A stretch of DNA of 64,000 nt, from the NCBI RefSeq assembly GCF_001941845.1, contig NZ_CP018870.1, positions 5,742,001 through 5,806,000 of the forward strand. Reading direction: 5' to 3'. Positions within the stretch are counted from its first letter, which is position 1, and each line of letters starts with the position of its first letter. The notes beneath the pieces were generated by a model. It made no database searches. It saw only the letters and a program-made list of their open reading frames with translations, and was not told the DNA's origin. Made by a program: the position numbers and the translations under genes. This document shows positions 27,287 through 35,911 of this stretch, in pieces. The DNA is from Streptomyces sp. TN58 (GTDB lineage Bacteria; Actinomycetota; Actinomycetes; Streptomycetales; Streptomycetaceae).

Positions 27287-28327
27287 TCAGGAACTGCTGG
27301 AGCAGCTGGAACTGCTCGAACTCGAACAGCTGGAACTGCTCGAACTGGAACAGCTGGAACCGGAGGAGCTGCCGCAGCTCGAACTGCTGCCGCCTCCGCA
27401 GCCGCTGCCGGAGGAACCGCACCCGGAGCCCGACGACCCGCAGCCCGAACCGCCGCGGCCGCTGCCTCCGTCGCCACCGTCGCTCATGGCGCACCACACC
27501 ACCGGCAGCAGCTCGGGCGCGGAGTCGGACGACGACGTGTAGGGGTGGCGGTGGGCGTGCGCCCCCGACTGGGCCGCCGCCAGCCGGGTGCTGCGCGCGG
27601 CGGGCACCAGCTGTTGGCGCAGGAACGGGTCCCGCAGGCCGCGCAGGCCGAAGAGCGCGGTCTGCACCTGCGGGGTGCGGTCGTTCACGTACGCGGAACG
27701 CAGGGCGAGCAGCGCCCGCAGCCCCGCCGGGGTGACCCGGTTGCGGGCCCGGGCCGCGCAGAACAGGCCCACGACGATGCCGGCGAACAGCACGGGCGCC
27801 ACCAGGGCGATGAACGGCAGGCCGGAGTCGAGGGCGAGGCCCACGAAGGTCAGCGGGACCGACGCCACCAGCCAGACCAGGCACACGACGGCCTGCACCA
27901 GGCCCCAGCGGCGCCAGGTGCGGCCGGTGCCGGGCGGGGCGATCAGCCCTCGGGCGGCCAGCGCGTTCCCGATCTCCTGGACGGCCGGATCGCACATGGC
28001 CGCGTAGCGGACCTGGTAGAGCCACCCCGAGGGGGCTGAGGCGTGGGCCTGGAGCACGGCGCGTTCGGCGGGGTCCGCCGCCCGCGCCCCGGGGCGTACC
28101 TGGACGATGCCGGGGCCGCCGACGACCAGCCGGCCGTCCCCGAACATCGCGACGAGCGCGCTGTCCACCACGGTCGCGGGGCCGCCCACCACGAACGCGG
28201 CCTCGGACAGGTCGTGGAGGCCGGCCGACGGGCCCGCCGGCACGGGCCGGGCCCGGCGCAGCCCGCGCGCGAGCAGGACGCAGGAGACGACGACGGCGAT
28301 CCAGATCGCGAGGGCGAGGACGTTCAT
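27287..28327 (-). CDS. TIGR04222-type membrane protein with periodic Cys/Ser tail
   Basis: A 346-residue protein that I read as the TIGR04222 family. Membrane helices are near residues 3-20, 142-165 and 169-191. Arg-rich flanks (RGLRRARP after helix 1, ARARNR after helix 3) predict that the loop 21-140 and the C-terminus are cytoplasmic. The last 60 residues are almost only Gly, Ser and Cys, with seven Cys at 296, 303, 310, 318, 326, 334 and 342: steps of 7, 7, 8, 8, 8, 8. The start codon overlaps the stop of the DUF692 gene (ATGA), so the two are made together. I infer that the tail is the substrate of the DUF692 enzyme. No function is established by the sequence alone. Confidence 0.85.
   Translation of the reverse strand: MNVLALAIWIAVVVSCVLLARGLRRARPVPAGPSAGLHDLSEAAFVVGGPATVVDSALVAMFGDGRLVVGGPGIVQVRPGARAADPAERAVLQAHASAPSGWLYQVRYAAMCDPAVQEIGNALAARGLIAPPGTGRTWRRWGLVQAVVCLVWLVASVPLTFVGLALDSGLPFIALVAPVLFAGIVVGLFCAARARNRVTPAGLRALLALRSAYVNDRTPQVQTALFGLRGLRDPFLRQQLVPAARSTRLAAAQSGAHAHRHPYTSSSDSAPELLPVVWCAMSDGGDGGSGRGGSGCGSSGSGCGSSGSGCGGGSSSSCGSSSGSSCSSSSSSSCSSSSSSSCSSSS
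27305..27360 (-). repeat. 24-bp tandem repeat encoding the CSSSSSSS units
   Basis: Copies at 27305-27328 and 27329-27352 differ at one base, with a third partial copy at 27353-27360. Each encodes one eight-residue Cys-Ser unit. Two of the three terminal Cys codons are TGT, rare in this genome, and Ser codons mix TCC, TCG, AGC and AGT. The repeat could expand or contract by slippage, changing Cys number. Confidence 0.85.
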
Positions 28328-29889
28328 GCCGCCCTCCCCGCGAGCGCCCGGGCCCAGCGCACGATGCGGCGCGGCGGCCTGGCCCCGGCCCGTTCCCGCC
28401 ACCAGGCGGTGAGCCGGCGCCGGGCGGCCGGGTCGGCCGGCAGGTCCCGGATCAGCAGGTGCTCGGCGAAGTCCAGCGCGTCGCGGCGGTACCCGGCGGT
28501 CATGGGCCGGTGCTTGGCGTACGCCAGGAAGGCCTCCCGGTACGGGTCGCGGCCGCCGAGGATCCCCGGCAGCTCCGGGGCCACCTTGGCCACCACATCG
28601 GCCCGCTTGGCGGCCAGCGCCCGCGCCTGCACGCGGATGCGCGCGCGGTCGAAGCCCTCGGGCACGGGCGTGCCGGCCACGAGCGCGGAGAGCAGCGCCG
28701 CCTGCCCGAGCCCCACCCGAGTCCGCGCCCCCTCCACCCCGCCGAAGGCCCGCGCCGCGGCCACGGCCTCCGGCCCGGGCACGGCTTCCGGCCCCGCCGG
28801 ATTCGCCCTGGCTACGGCCTGCGGCCCGGCTACGGCCTGCGGCCCGAATCCGGGCTCCGCCCCGGCTGCCGGGGTCGCTCCGGACACGGGCGCCGCCCCG
28901 GGCGCGGGCACCGGCTCAGCCACGGGTCCCAGGCCCGCACCGGCCACGGCCTCCGGCCCGGGTACGGGCTGCGGCCCGGCCGCCCGGGCCGCCCTGGGCG
29001 CAGGCAGGGGCACAGGCAGTGGGGCCGGGCCGGGAAGGGGGCGCAGGGCCCGGGCCCGTACCGGGGCCGGGCGGCCGGCCGCCACCGCCGCGCGGATGGC
29101 GGCCAGTTCGCCCGCCAGCTCCGCCTCGGGCGGGAAGTCGTCGTCGCGCTCCAGCAGGACGCCCGCCGGCTCCACCCGCGAGCGCAGCTCGGCCAGCAGG
29201 TCGAGGACCACCGGCGGTACGGGGTGCGCGTGGGTGTCGTGCCAGACACCGGCCCGTTCGACGCCGCCCGCCACGTGCACGTACGCCAGCGCCTCCAGCG
29301 GGATCGCGTCCAGGACGGCGGCCGGGTCCTCGCCCCGGTTGACCCGGTTGGTGTGCAGGTTGGCCACGTCGACGAGCAGCCTGACCCCGGTCCGCTCGAC
29401 CAGCTCCGTCAGGAACTGCCCCTCCGTCATCTCCTCGCCCGGCCACGAGAACAGCGCGGCGATGTTCTCCAGCGCCAGCGGCACCGGCAGCGCGTCCTGC
29501 GCGATCCGCACGTTCTCGCACAGCACGTCCAGCGCGTCGCGGGTGCGCGGCACCGGCAGCAGGTGCCCGGCCTCCAGCAGCGGCGAGGAGGTCCGTACGA
29601 AGGCGATGTGCTCGGTGACGAGCGGCGCCCCCAGCGCCACCGCCCGCTCCCCGAGCGCCGCCAGCTTCTCCGCGTCCGGGCGGTCGGCGCCGCCGAGGCC
29701 GAGCGAGACCCCGTGCGGCACGATGCGCGTGCCGCGCTCGCGCAGCCGCCGTAGGCCGTCGGGCAGGTGGCCCGGGCAGATGTTCTCGGCCACCACCTCG
29801 ACCCAGTCCAGGCCGTCCAGCCGCTCGACGGCGTCCGCGATCTCCGGCCGCCAGCCGATGCCCACCCCCAGGTGTGCCATGGGCTTCAT
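28324..29889 (-). CDS. DUF692 (MNIO) multinuclear iron oxidase with extra C-terminal domain
   Basis: A 521-residue protein. Residues about 1-275 form the TIM-barrel DUF692 domain of the MbnB/HvfB type. Candidate metal ligands are in [54 protein letters not shown] and LLERDDD. A Pro/Ala/Gly linker (about 280-395) of near-repeats such as GPEAV/GPQAV leads to a helical C-terminal domain (about 400-521, [24 protein letters not shown] onward), which I recall as an SCO6045-like domain. Characterised relatives use iron and oxygen to modify Cys or Asp in peptides, often with a separate partner protein; here the fused domain may play that part. ATG 29889 is used; ATG 29880 is also possible. It is coupled to the Cys-tailed membrane protein. 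Confidence 0.88.
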   Translation of the reverse strand: MKPMAHLGVGIGWRPEIADAVERLDGLDWVEVVAENICPGHLPDGLRRLRERGTRIVPHGVSLGLGGADRPDAEKLAALGERAVALGAPLVTEHIAFVRTSSPLLEAGHLLPVPRTRDALDVLCENVRIAQDALPVPLALENIAALFSWPGEEMTEGQFLTELVERTGVRLLVDVANLHTNRVNRGEDPAAVLDAIPLEALAYVHVAGGVERAGVWHDTHAHPVPPVVLDLLAELRSRVEPAGVLLERDDDFPPEAELAGELAAIRAAVAAGRPAPVRARALRPLPGPAPLPVPLPAPRAARAAGPQPVPGPEAVAGAGLGPVAEPVPAPGAAPVSGATPAAGAEPGFGPQAVAGPQAVARANPAGPEAVPGPEAVAAARAFGGVEGARTRVGLGQAALLSALVAGTPVPEGFDRARIRVQARALAAKRADVVAKVAPELPGILGGRDPYREAFLAYAKHRPMTAGYRRDALDFAEHLLIRDLPADPAARRRLTAWWRERAGARPPRRIVRWARALAGRAA

Positions 29890-30052
29890 GTCCCCTCGCC
29901 CCCTCTCTTCGTACCGTGTGCGGATGTCATGGCCCCGACGCAGTCGCGCCAATCCGCACGAGGGGACGTTCAGAGCAACATTTGAGGTTCCCGGCGGCCG
30001 GGAAGGCGTGGACAAGCCGTGGGGAAGCCTTGGGCAAGCCGTGGGGAACCCG

Positions 30053-30805
30053 TCAGAGGCGTGTCCGCAGCGCCGGATGGTCGGCGACGACGGTCGCGCT
30101 GCCGGGGGCGATCTCGGTGAAGCCGGCGTCGCGGACCACCGGCAGCCCGCTCCCGCTCAGCTCCGCCCACCGCTCGCGCGCGGCGGTCCGTACGGCCAGT
30201 CGGAAGCCCGACTCCTGCCAGGCGGCCCGCTCCGCACCCGTCAGCTCCCACCACGCCAGCTGCGCGGCGTGACCGGCCTGGGCCATCGCCTTGCCGGCCG
30301 ACATGCCGAGTTCCGGGTTGAGCCACAGCACGGGCAGCCCGGAGCCCTCGGCCGCGGGGACCGGCCCCGGGTCGTCGAGGTCGGTGCCCGACACCTGGAG
30401 CTTGGCCAGCTCCTTGGGCCAGCCGTCGAGGGGCACCGGCGGGAAGACCCGTACCTGCGCGGCGTCGCCGTGGACGGTGATCCCCGGCAGGCTCTCCGCC
30501 TTGCGCCACTCCGCGCCGCGTGCCCGCCGGACCACCTTGCGGATCCGCGCGTCCTGCCAGTCGCGGACCGCCTGCGCCCACTCGCCCCCGCCCCGCGCCC
30601 GTTCGTCGGTGAGCAGCACCAGCACCGCCCGGGCGGCGGTCTCCAGGGCGTCGGTCCGGGCGGGCGGCTCCGCCTTCTCGATGCGCACCACCAGTGGCAG
30701 GACGAACTGCGGGGCCTCGTCGCGCAGTACGTGCTCCCGCCGGAAGGCGCTGTCGGCCCCGACCGCCGGTACGGCCGGGGTGTCGTTCGTGTGCTGGCTG
30801 CTCAT
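30053..30805 (-). CDS. Peptidyl-tRNA hydrolase 2-like protein
   Basis: A 250-residue protein whose C-terminal 110 residues match the archaeal/eukaryotic Pth2 fold: [25 protein letters not shown] contains the GK...QxxHA signature, followed by [15 protein letters not shown] and ATVVADHP. The N-terminal 140 residues ([22 protein letters not shown]) have no motif I recognise, roughly doubling the usual Pth2 length. If active it would cleave peptidyl-tRNA. Bacteria normally rely on Pth1, so this may be auxiliary. It is upstream of the DUF692 gene on the same strand, but 163 bases away. Confidence 0.75.
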   Translation of the reverse strand: MSSQHTNDTPAVPAVGADSAFRREHVLRDEAPQFVLPLVVRIEKAEPPARTDALETAARAVLVLLTDERARGGGEWAQAVRDWQDARIRKVVRRARGAEWRKAESLPGITVHGDAAQVRVFPPVPLDGWPKELAKLQVSGTDLDDPGPVPAAEGSGLPVLWLNPELGMSAGKAMAQAGHAAQLAWWELTGAERAAWQESGFRLAVRTAARERWAELSGSGLPVVRDAGFTEIAPGSATVVADHPALRTRL

Positions 30806-30876
30806 CCCGCCAAGGATGCCAGCCTCCGCCCTGAGGAGGATGCCCCGGGTGGCCGGCCCGGGTGAGGATCAATGCC

Positions 30877-31551
30877 ATGAAGAGTGACCTTTTCGCGTCC
30901 GAGAACCTGGCCCAGGCGGCCGTCGCCCCCGGCATGAGCCTGCAGAACGCCAAGTCCGTGAGGTACAACGTCAACGGGGAGATGCTGGCCCGTCAGGGAT
31001 CGATGGTCGCCTTCCGCGGCAACCTGCAGTTCGAGCGCAAGGGCCAGGGCATAGGCGGCATGCTCAAGCGGGCCGTCACGGGCGAGGGCCTGGCGCTCAT
31101 GTCCGTACGCGGCCAGGGCGAGGCCTGGTTCGCCCACCAGGCGGGCAACTGCTTCATCGTCGACTTCGAGCCGGGTGACGCCCTCACCGTCAACGGTCGC
31201 AACGTGCTCTGCTTCGACCCGACCCTGTCCTACGAGATCAAGATGGTGAAGGGCGCCGGCATGACCGGCGGCGGCCTCTTCAACAGCCTCTTCACCGGTA
31301 CCGGCAAGCTCGCCGTCGTCTGCGACGGCAACCCGATCGTCATCCCGGTGACCGCGCAGTCGCCGGTCTTCGTCGACACGGACGCGGTGGTCGGCTGGAG
31401 CGCCCAGCTGGAGACCGGCCTGCACCGCTCGCAGTCGGTCGGCTCGATGATCCGCGGCGGCTCCGGTGAGGCCGTCCAGCTGAAGCTGAGCGGTGAGGGC
31501 TTCGTCATCGTCCGCCCGAGCGAGGCCACCGAGACGGCGGCCGCGCACTGA
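30877..31551 (+). CDS. AIM24 family protein
   Basis: A 224-residue beta-rich protein of the AIM24/DUF124 family (TIGR00266-like), with NGEMLARQGSMVAFRG, the glycine-rich GGGLFNSLFTGTG and the terminal GEGFVIVRPSE. Bacterial members are of unknown function; relatives are linked to membranes or mitochondria in yeast. ATG 30877 has GAGG 9 bases upstream and is preferred over GTG 30862. No signal peptide is seen. It is divergent from the Pth2-like gene, with 71 bases between starts. Confidence 0.88.
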   Translation: MKSDLFASENLAQAAVAPGMSLQNAKSVRYNVNGEMLARQGSMVAFRGNLQFERKGQGIGGMLKRAVTGEGLALMSVRGQGEAWFAHQAGNCFIVDFEPGDALTVNGRNVLCFDPTLSYEIKMVKGAGMTGGGLFNSLFTGTGKLAVVCDGNPIVIPVTAQSPVFVDTDAVVGWSAQLETGLHRSQSVGSMIRGGSGEAVQLKLSGEGFVIVRPSEATETAAAH

Positions 31552-31586
31552 ACCTGACCGGTGTGGGCCGCCGCTACGGAGGCGGA

Positions 31587-31608
31587 CGCCCCGGGTGCCG
31601 CAGGGGCG
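31587..31608. terminator. Weak hairpin between AIM24 and GT2 genes
   Basis: A 6-bp stem CGCCCC / GGGGCG (31587-31592 with 31603-31608), 10-base loop, in the 60-base gap between convergent genes. Confidence 0.35.
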
Positions 31609-31611
31609 GGG

Positions 31612-32502
31612 TCAGAGTACGGGGGGCCGGCCGAGGCGGGTCATCCGCCATACGGTCCGCCACCGCATGGGCCGTCGGGGCGGACAGGGCGTCCGTACGC
31701 CCTCGAAGAACCCGGCCCACCAGGCGGCCAGGCCGGACAGCGGGGGGCGCTGCGCGATCGTGTACGCGGCCCAGGTCGCCAGGTAGACCGGCACGAGCAC
31801 GGCAGGCAGGTGCCGCTTGGCGAGCCAGACCCGGTTCCGGCCGGTGTTGCGGTAGTAGACCGCGTGCCGGGACGCCGCTGTACGCGGGTGCTGCAGGACC
31901 ATGTCGGCCCGGTAGTCGATGTCCCAGCCGGCGTCCAGGACCCGCCATGCGAAGTCGGTTTCCTCGTGGGCGTAGAAGAACGGGGCGGGGAAGTCGCCCA
32001 CCTGGTCGATCACGCGCATACGGATGGCGTGGCCGCCGCCGAGGAACGTCGTCACCGGCCCGGACACCAGCGGGTCCTTGCCGCCCAGGCGGGGGACGTG
32101 CCGGCGCTGGCTCGCCCCGGTCTCGTCCGCGATCCGGAAGCCCACCACCCCCAGGCCGGGGTTGTCGGTGAAGGCTTCCCGGACGAGGCCGAAGGTGTCC
32201 TTGTGGGGCAACCGTCCGTCGTCGTCCAGGACCACGACGACGTCCACGCCGCCGCTCTCACGCAGCCACTCGACGCCGGCGTTCCGGCCGCCGGGGATGC
32301 CCAGGTTCTCGGGCAGCTCCACACCGGCGACACCGTCCGGCAGCGCGGGCAGGGCCACGCCCTGGCCGAGGACCACGACGGTGGCCGGCTCTCCGTCCTG
32401 GGCGGCCACCGAGTCGAGCAGGGCCCGCAGCTCGGTGGGCCGGTCGCCCATGGTCAGCACCACGACGCCCAGCGTCGGCGTCCTGCCCTTCGTGCCGGTC
32501 AT
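31612..32502 (-). CDS. GT2-family glycosyltransferase
   Basis: A 296-residue nucleotide-sugar transferase. The fold starts at LGVVVLTMGDRPTELRALLDS, the metal-binding DxD-like motif is VVVLDDDGRL, and the acceptor/base region is FYAHEETDFAWRVLDAG. A hydrophobic C-terminal stretch (VLVPVYLATWAAYTIAQ) suggests membrane association. Such enzymes build cell-wall or surface polysaccharides such as rhamnans and galactans. ATG 32502 starts 107 bases from the downstream end of a polysaccharide deacetylase gene on the same strand; the two may act on the same surface glycan, which is inference. Confidence 0.88.
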   Translation of the reverse strand: MTGTKGRTPTLGVVVLTMGDRPTELRALLDSVAAQDGEPATVVVLGQGVALPALPDGVAGVELPENLGIPGGRNAGVEWLRESGGVDVVVVLDDDGRLPHKDTFGLVREAFTDNPGLGVVGFRIADETGASQRRHVPRLGGKDPLVSGPVTTFLGGGHAIRMRVIDQVGDFPAPFFYAHEETDFAWRVLDAGWDIDYRADMVLQHPRTAASRHAVYYRNTGRNRVWLAKRHLPAVLVPVYLATWAAYTIAQRPPLSGLAAWWAGFFEGVRTPCPPRRPMRWRTVWRMTRLGRPPVL

Positions 32503-32609
32503 GCGGAGCCTTTCAGCAGTTCGGTGGCGCCGCCCGGTCCAGGTTCGCGGCCGAGCCCAGGCTAGACGCCGCAGCGCACCGCCTGCTCCGGCCCGGCTCC
32601 GCGCCCGTA

Positions 32610-33569
32610 CTACGTCCCGATCAGGTCGGAGACCTTCACGAAGCGGTAGCCGCGTTTGCGGAGTTCCGGGACGATCTTGCGGATGGCCTCCTCGGTGACC
32701 GGGGCGGCGCTGCGCGTGCAGTGCATCACCACCACCGAGCCCGGTCTGACGCCTGCGAGGACCTGTTCGGCGACCGCGTCCGGGTCCGTCGCGAAGGCGT
32801 CCCCGCTGACCACGTCCCACTGGACCGCCGTGACCCGGGCCGTCGACAGGGCCCGTAGCGCCGGGTCGTCGTAGCAGCCGCCGGGGAAGCGGAAGTAGGG
32901 GACGGTGTTGACGGCGCCGGCCTGCCGGAAGGCGGCGAAGGCCCGGTCCACGTCGGCCCGGGCGGCCGCGCCGTCGAGCGCGGGCAGGCCGTAGCAGGGG
33001 GACTTGAAGGCGTGGTGGCTGTAGGAGTGGTTGGCGATCTCGAAGTTCGGGTCGGTTCCGATGGACTTGGCCTGGTCCGGGTACTCCTCGGCCCAGCGGC
33101 CAGTCATGAAGATCGTCGAGGGCACCTTCAGGGTGCGCAGCGTCGAGATCAGCTCGGGGTTGTCGAAGCGCTCCCCGCCCGCGGCGCGCGGTCCCTGGTC
33201 GGAGGTCATGTCGGCGTCGAAGGTCAGCGCCACGGTCTTGTCCGTGTGCTGCTTCGCCCGCTCGAAGACCGGGGTCAGGCCGTTCGGTCCGGGGGCCAGG
33301 GTCGGGGCCCTGCCGGGGGCGCCGGCGGGCGGGGCGCCCGGCAGGGGGCTCTGGGAGGCGGCCGCGGCGCCGGGCGCGGAGGCCGCCGGGGCCGCCGGGG
33401 ACGCGGAGGCCGCCGGGGACGCGGGGCCGGATGCCGGGGGCGTGCCCATACGGGCTTCGCGGCCGCCCTCGGGGGAGCCGGAGCCGCCGCAGCCCGCGAG
33501 GGAGGCCGTGAGGGCGGCACTGAGTGCGGCCGCGGCCGCCACCTTGCGCATGCGCACAGAAATGGTCAC
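32610..33569 (-). CDS. Polysaccharide deacetylase lipoprotein
   Basis: A protein of about 319 residues with a lipoprotein signal (lipobox LAGC) and an Ala/Pro/Ser-rich linker to about residue 100, then a NodB deacetylase domain: VALTFDADMTSD (Asp pair), ANHSYSHHAF (metal His), RFPGGCYDD and VVVMHC. It should remove N-acetyl groups from an envelope or extracellular glycan. Starts at GTG 33569, GTG 33557 and ATG 33551 are all in frame, and none has a Shine-Dalgarno. An AT-rich TATATTTT lies just upstream of 33569, so a leaderless message beginning there is plausible. Confidence 0.88.
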   Translation of the reverse strand: MTISVRMRKVAAAAALSAALTASLAGCGGSGSPEGGREARMGTPPASGPASPAASASPAAPAASAPGAAAASQSPLPGAPPAGAPGRAPTLAPGPNGLTPVFERAKQHTDKTVALTFDADMTSDQGPRAAGGERFDNPELISTLRTLKVPSTIFMTGRWAEEYPDQAKSIGTDPNFEIANHSYSHHAFKSPCYGLPALDGAAARADVDRAFAAFRQAGAVNTVPYFRFPGGCYDDPALRALSTARVTAVQWDVVSGDAFATDPDAVAEQVLAGVRPGSVVVMHCTRSAAPVTEEAIRKIVPELRKRGYRFVKVSDLIGT

Positions 33570-33639
33570 GCACGCAAAATATATGACTATGTGACAAGTG
33601 GGTGCCGCGGCACTCCCGTCGTGCCGCGGCACCCCCCGG

Positions 33640-35001
33640 TCAGCGCCGCCAGGGGCCCGTCACGGCGAAGGTCGTGCCGGGGGCGTAGGCGTTGACGTAC
33701 ATCGTCCGCCCGTCGGGGGAGAAGGCGACCCCGGCGAACTCCCCCCACTCCGGCGCCCCCGGGCCGCCGACGTCCTGGGCGTTGCGGGCCACCGGGTAGA
33801 CCTCGCCGTCCGCCGTCACCCCGAGCACGTACTGCGCCCCGCCGCCGTCCTCGCAGACCATCAGCCCGCCGTCCGGGGCCAGGCAGATGTTGTCGGGGGA
33901 GTCCCCGGGCAGCGCCACGTCGGCGGACGGACCGAAGAGAACGTCCAGCCGGAGCCGGGCGCGGCGCGGGTCGTAGAACCACACCTGCCCGTGGTGGTCG
34001 GCGGGCGCGCCCTCGGCCCGGCGGGCGTAGCTGGACACGAAGTGCACGCCGTGGCCTCCCCAGTAGCAGCCCTCCAGCTTCTGCGCGTGGGTGATGCCGC
34101 CCGGGCCGAAGTCCTGGTACCGGATCGGGGTGCCGGCCGCCGAGGGGTCCGGTACGGGCACCCACTCCACCGGGAACTCCGCGCCCGTTTCGTCCACCGC
34201 CGCCAGGTCCGCCAGCCCCGGGACCCGCAGGGCCTCCAGGACGCCGCCCGCCCGCAGCGAACCGGCGCCGCCGAGCGGCCGCTCCGGCAGGAACCGGTAG
34301 AACAGCCCGAAGGGCCGGTCGAAGGCGTCCTCGGTCTCGTACACCACCCCCCGGTACGGGTCCACGGCCACGGCCTCGTGCGCGAAGCGGCCCATCGCGG
34401 TGAGCGGGACCGCGCCGGTGCGGTGGGGCCGGGCGGGGTCCACCTCGAAGACGTAGCCGTGGTCGCGGGTGTAACCGGAGGTCCCGGCCCGGTCCTCTGT
34501 CTCCTCACAGCTCAGCCATGTGTTCCAGGGGGTGCGGCCGCCCGCGCAGTTGACGGCGGTACCGGCCAGGGCGACCCGCTCGCCGGTCACCCGCCCGTCC
34601 GCGGCGAGGTCCAGGGCCGTGCACCCGCCGAGCGCCCCGGGGTCGTACGTCAGCCCCGGTACGGCGGGCACCCGCAGGGCGGCGGTGGCCCGGTTCTCGT
34701 GGTTGCGCACCAGCCGCACCCGGCCGGCCCCGGCGTCGAAGGCGGCCATGCCGTCGCAGTTGGCGGGGACGGGGCCCTCCCCGGAGCGCAGCGGGTCGCC
34801 CGCGCGGGAGAGGACCCGGTAGGTGAACCCGGCGGGCAGGTCGAGGAGCCCGCGCGGGTCGGGGAGCAGCGGCCCGTACCCGCCGCCGGCCCGGGCGGCG
34901 GCCCGGGCCGAGGCGGGGGAGCCGCCGGCGAACAGCGCGCCCAGCGCCCCGCTGAAGGCGATGGCGCCGGCGGCGAGCAGGCTGCGCCGGGGGACGGACA
35001 C
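33640..35001 (-). CDS. PhoX/DUF839-type secreted phosphatase-like protein
   Basis: A 453-residue protein with a twin-arginine-type N-terminus (VPRRSLLAAGAIAFSGALG) and a DUF839/PhoX beta-propeller: FTYRVLSRAGDPLRSG, VRLVRNHEN, LSCEETEDRAG, MGRFAHEAVAVD and DSPDNICLAPDGGLMVCEDG. PhoX enzymes are calcium/iron alkaline phosphatases exported folded by Tat. The Glu and His residues that bind metal in PhoX have candidates in RNHEN, CEET and HEAV. It starts 9 bases after a small secreted-protein gene, so the pair is an operon. No clear PHO-box direct repeat is seen upstream. Confidence 0.85.
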   Translation of the reverse strand: MSVPRRSLLAAGAIAFSGALGALFAGGSPASARAAARAGGGYGPLLPDPRGLLDLPAGFTYRVLSRAGDPLRSGEGPVPANCDGMAAFDAGAGRVRLVRNHENRATAALRVPAVPGLTYDPGALGGCTALDLAADGRVTGERVALAGTAVNCAGGRTPWNTWLSCEETEDRAGTSGYTRDHGYVFEVDPARPHRTGAVPLTAMGRFAHEAVAVDPYRGVVYETEDAFDRPFGLFYRFLPERPLGGAGSLRAGGVLEALRVPGLADLAAVDETGAEFPVEWVPVPDPSAAGTPIRYQDFGPGGITHAQKLEGCYWGGHGVHFVSSYARRAEGAPADHHGQVWFYDPRRARLRLDVLFGPSADVALPGDSPDNICLAPDGGLMVCEDGGGAQYVLGVTADGEVYPVARNAQDVGGPGAPEWGEFAGVAFSPDGRTMYVNAYAPGTTFAVTGPWRR

Positions 35002-35010
35002 CGGCTCCCC

Positions 35011-35568
35011 CTACGGGCGGGTGGTGCCGGGCAGGCAGGCCACCGCCGGGTTGAAGGTCTCGTGCAGGCCGCGCGGGTTCTTCTTCCACAGCCACAGGTG
35101 CAGGGCGTAGTGGACCGGCTGCCCGGGGAAGTTGCCGGGCTTGGGGCCCTTGAACGCGGTGCCGAGCAGCGTCGGGCGGTCGTCGTCCGTGGTCAGCTTC
35201 TGGTCGCGGTCGTAGACCAGCCACTGGACCCCGACGAGGCGCTTGCCGCCGCGCCCGTCGTCCTCGTAGTACAGCGCTGCGGGCTTCGCCGGGTCGACGG
35301 AGTTGTCGTACGCGTGGTTGAAGTGCGGGTAGCCGAGCGCGCCGGTTCCCCCCGCCCTGTCGTAGACGCAGTACTTGTCGGGGACGTAGCCGGCCGCCAC
35401 CGCGTTGGCGTGCACCTGGAACCGGGCGGTGGCGCGGTACACGGCCGCCCGGTCGGCCAGGGCCCGGCCGGCGTCCGGGCCGTGGCCGGCGGCGGCCGGC
35501 GGCGCGGCGAGGGCCGCCAGGGCCAGCGAGGCGGCTGCGGTGAGGGCGGGGGCGATACGTCGGACCAT
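35011..35568 (-). CDS. Small secreted protein of unknown function, operon with PhoX-like gene
   Basis: A 185-residue protein. A Sec signal peptide ends near AAPPAAAGHG, leaving a mature part of about 160 residues rich in aromatics (HFNHAYDN, ALYYEDDGRGGK, VHYALHLWLWKKNP). Two Cys (KYCVYD and AVACLPG) could pair. The pattern of Asp/His/Tyr suggests a compact secreted domain, but I do not recognise the family beyond actinobacterial secreted proteins. ATG 35568 has AGGAG about 8 bases upstream. It is the first gene of the pair with the PhoX-like phosphatase. Confidence 0.75.
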   Translation of the reverse strand: MVRRIAPALTAAASLALAALAAPPAAAGHGPDAGRALADRAAVYRATARFQVHANAVAAGYVPDKYCVYDRAGGTGALGYPHFNHAYDNSVDPAKPAALYYEDDGRGGKRLVGVQWLVYDRDQKLTTDDDRPTLLGTAFKGPKPGNFPGQPVHYALHLWLWKKNPRGLHETFNPAVACLPGTTRP

Positions 35569-35911
35569 GCGCGGGCTCCTCGGAACGGACTGGCTGATGG
35601 CACACCAGCCCTTCCCGCCGCCCGCCGCGCCCGCCCCGCGTCCGCCCCGTACACGGCACGGACGGACGACCGCCGATCGGCCGACGCCCGACCCGGCGCC
35701 ACCGCGCCGACCACCCGCCGGGCAGCCGTACGCCGACGGCCCCGCACCGGGAGCCGGCGGCTCACCCGAACGGGAGCCGGGCCGTTTCACGGCGCACCGG
35801 CACGGGGAACCGGTGAGTCCGCAGACGGCCGTTGCGACGGCCACGGGCGGACGGCCGTTGCGACGGCCCCGGCCACAGCCACGGCGGCGAATGCGACGGA
35901 GGGTGCGGAAC
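35569..35911. repeat. Divergent region with 19-bp direct repeat upstream of P450
   Basis: No gene is supported here. GACGGCCGTTGCGACGGCC occurs exactly twice, at 35824-35842 and 35850-35868 (26-base period), about 45-90 bases before the P450 start. It could hold regulator sites for the P450 operon. Its copies also contain GGCCGTTGCGACGGCC, which is partly self-complementary. Confidence 0.5.

Noticed and set aside
27293..27475. CRISPR-like array at the Cys-tail repeats
   Set aside because: The repeats are contiguous without spacers and follow a protein-coding octad pattern.
27257..28039. A long plus-strand frame across the Cys-tail gene
   Set aside because: It lies antisense to the TIGR04222 gene, has no start context and has low-complexity Ala/Arg runs.
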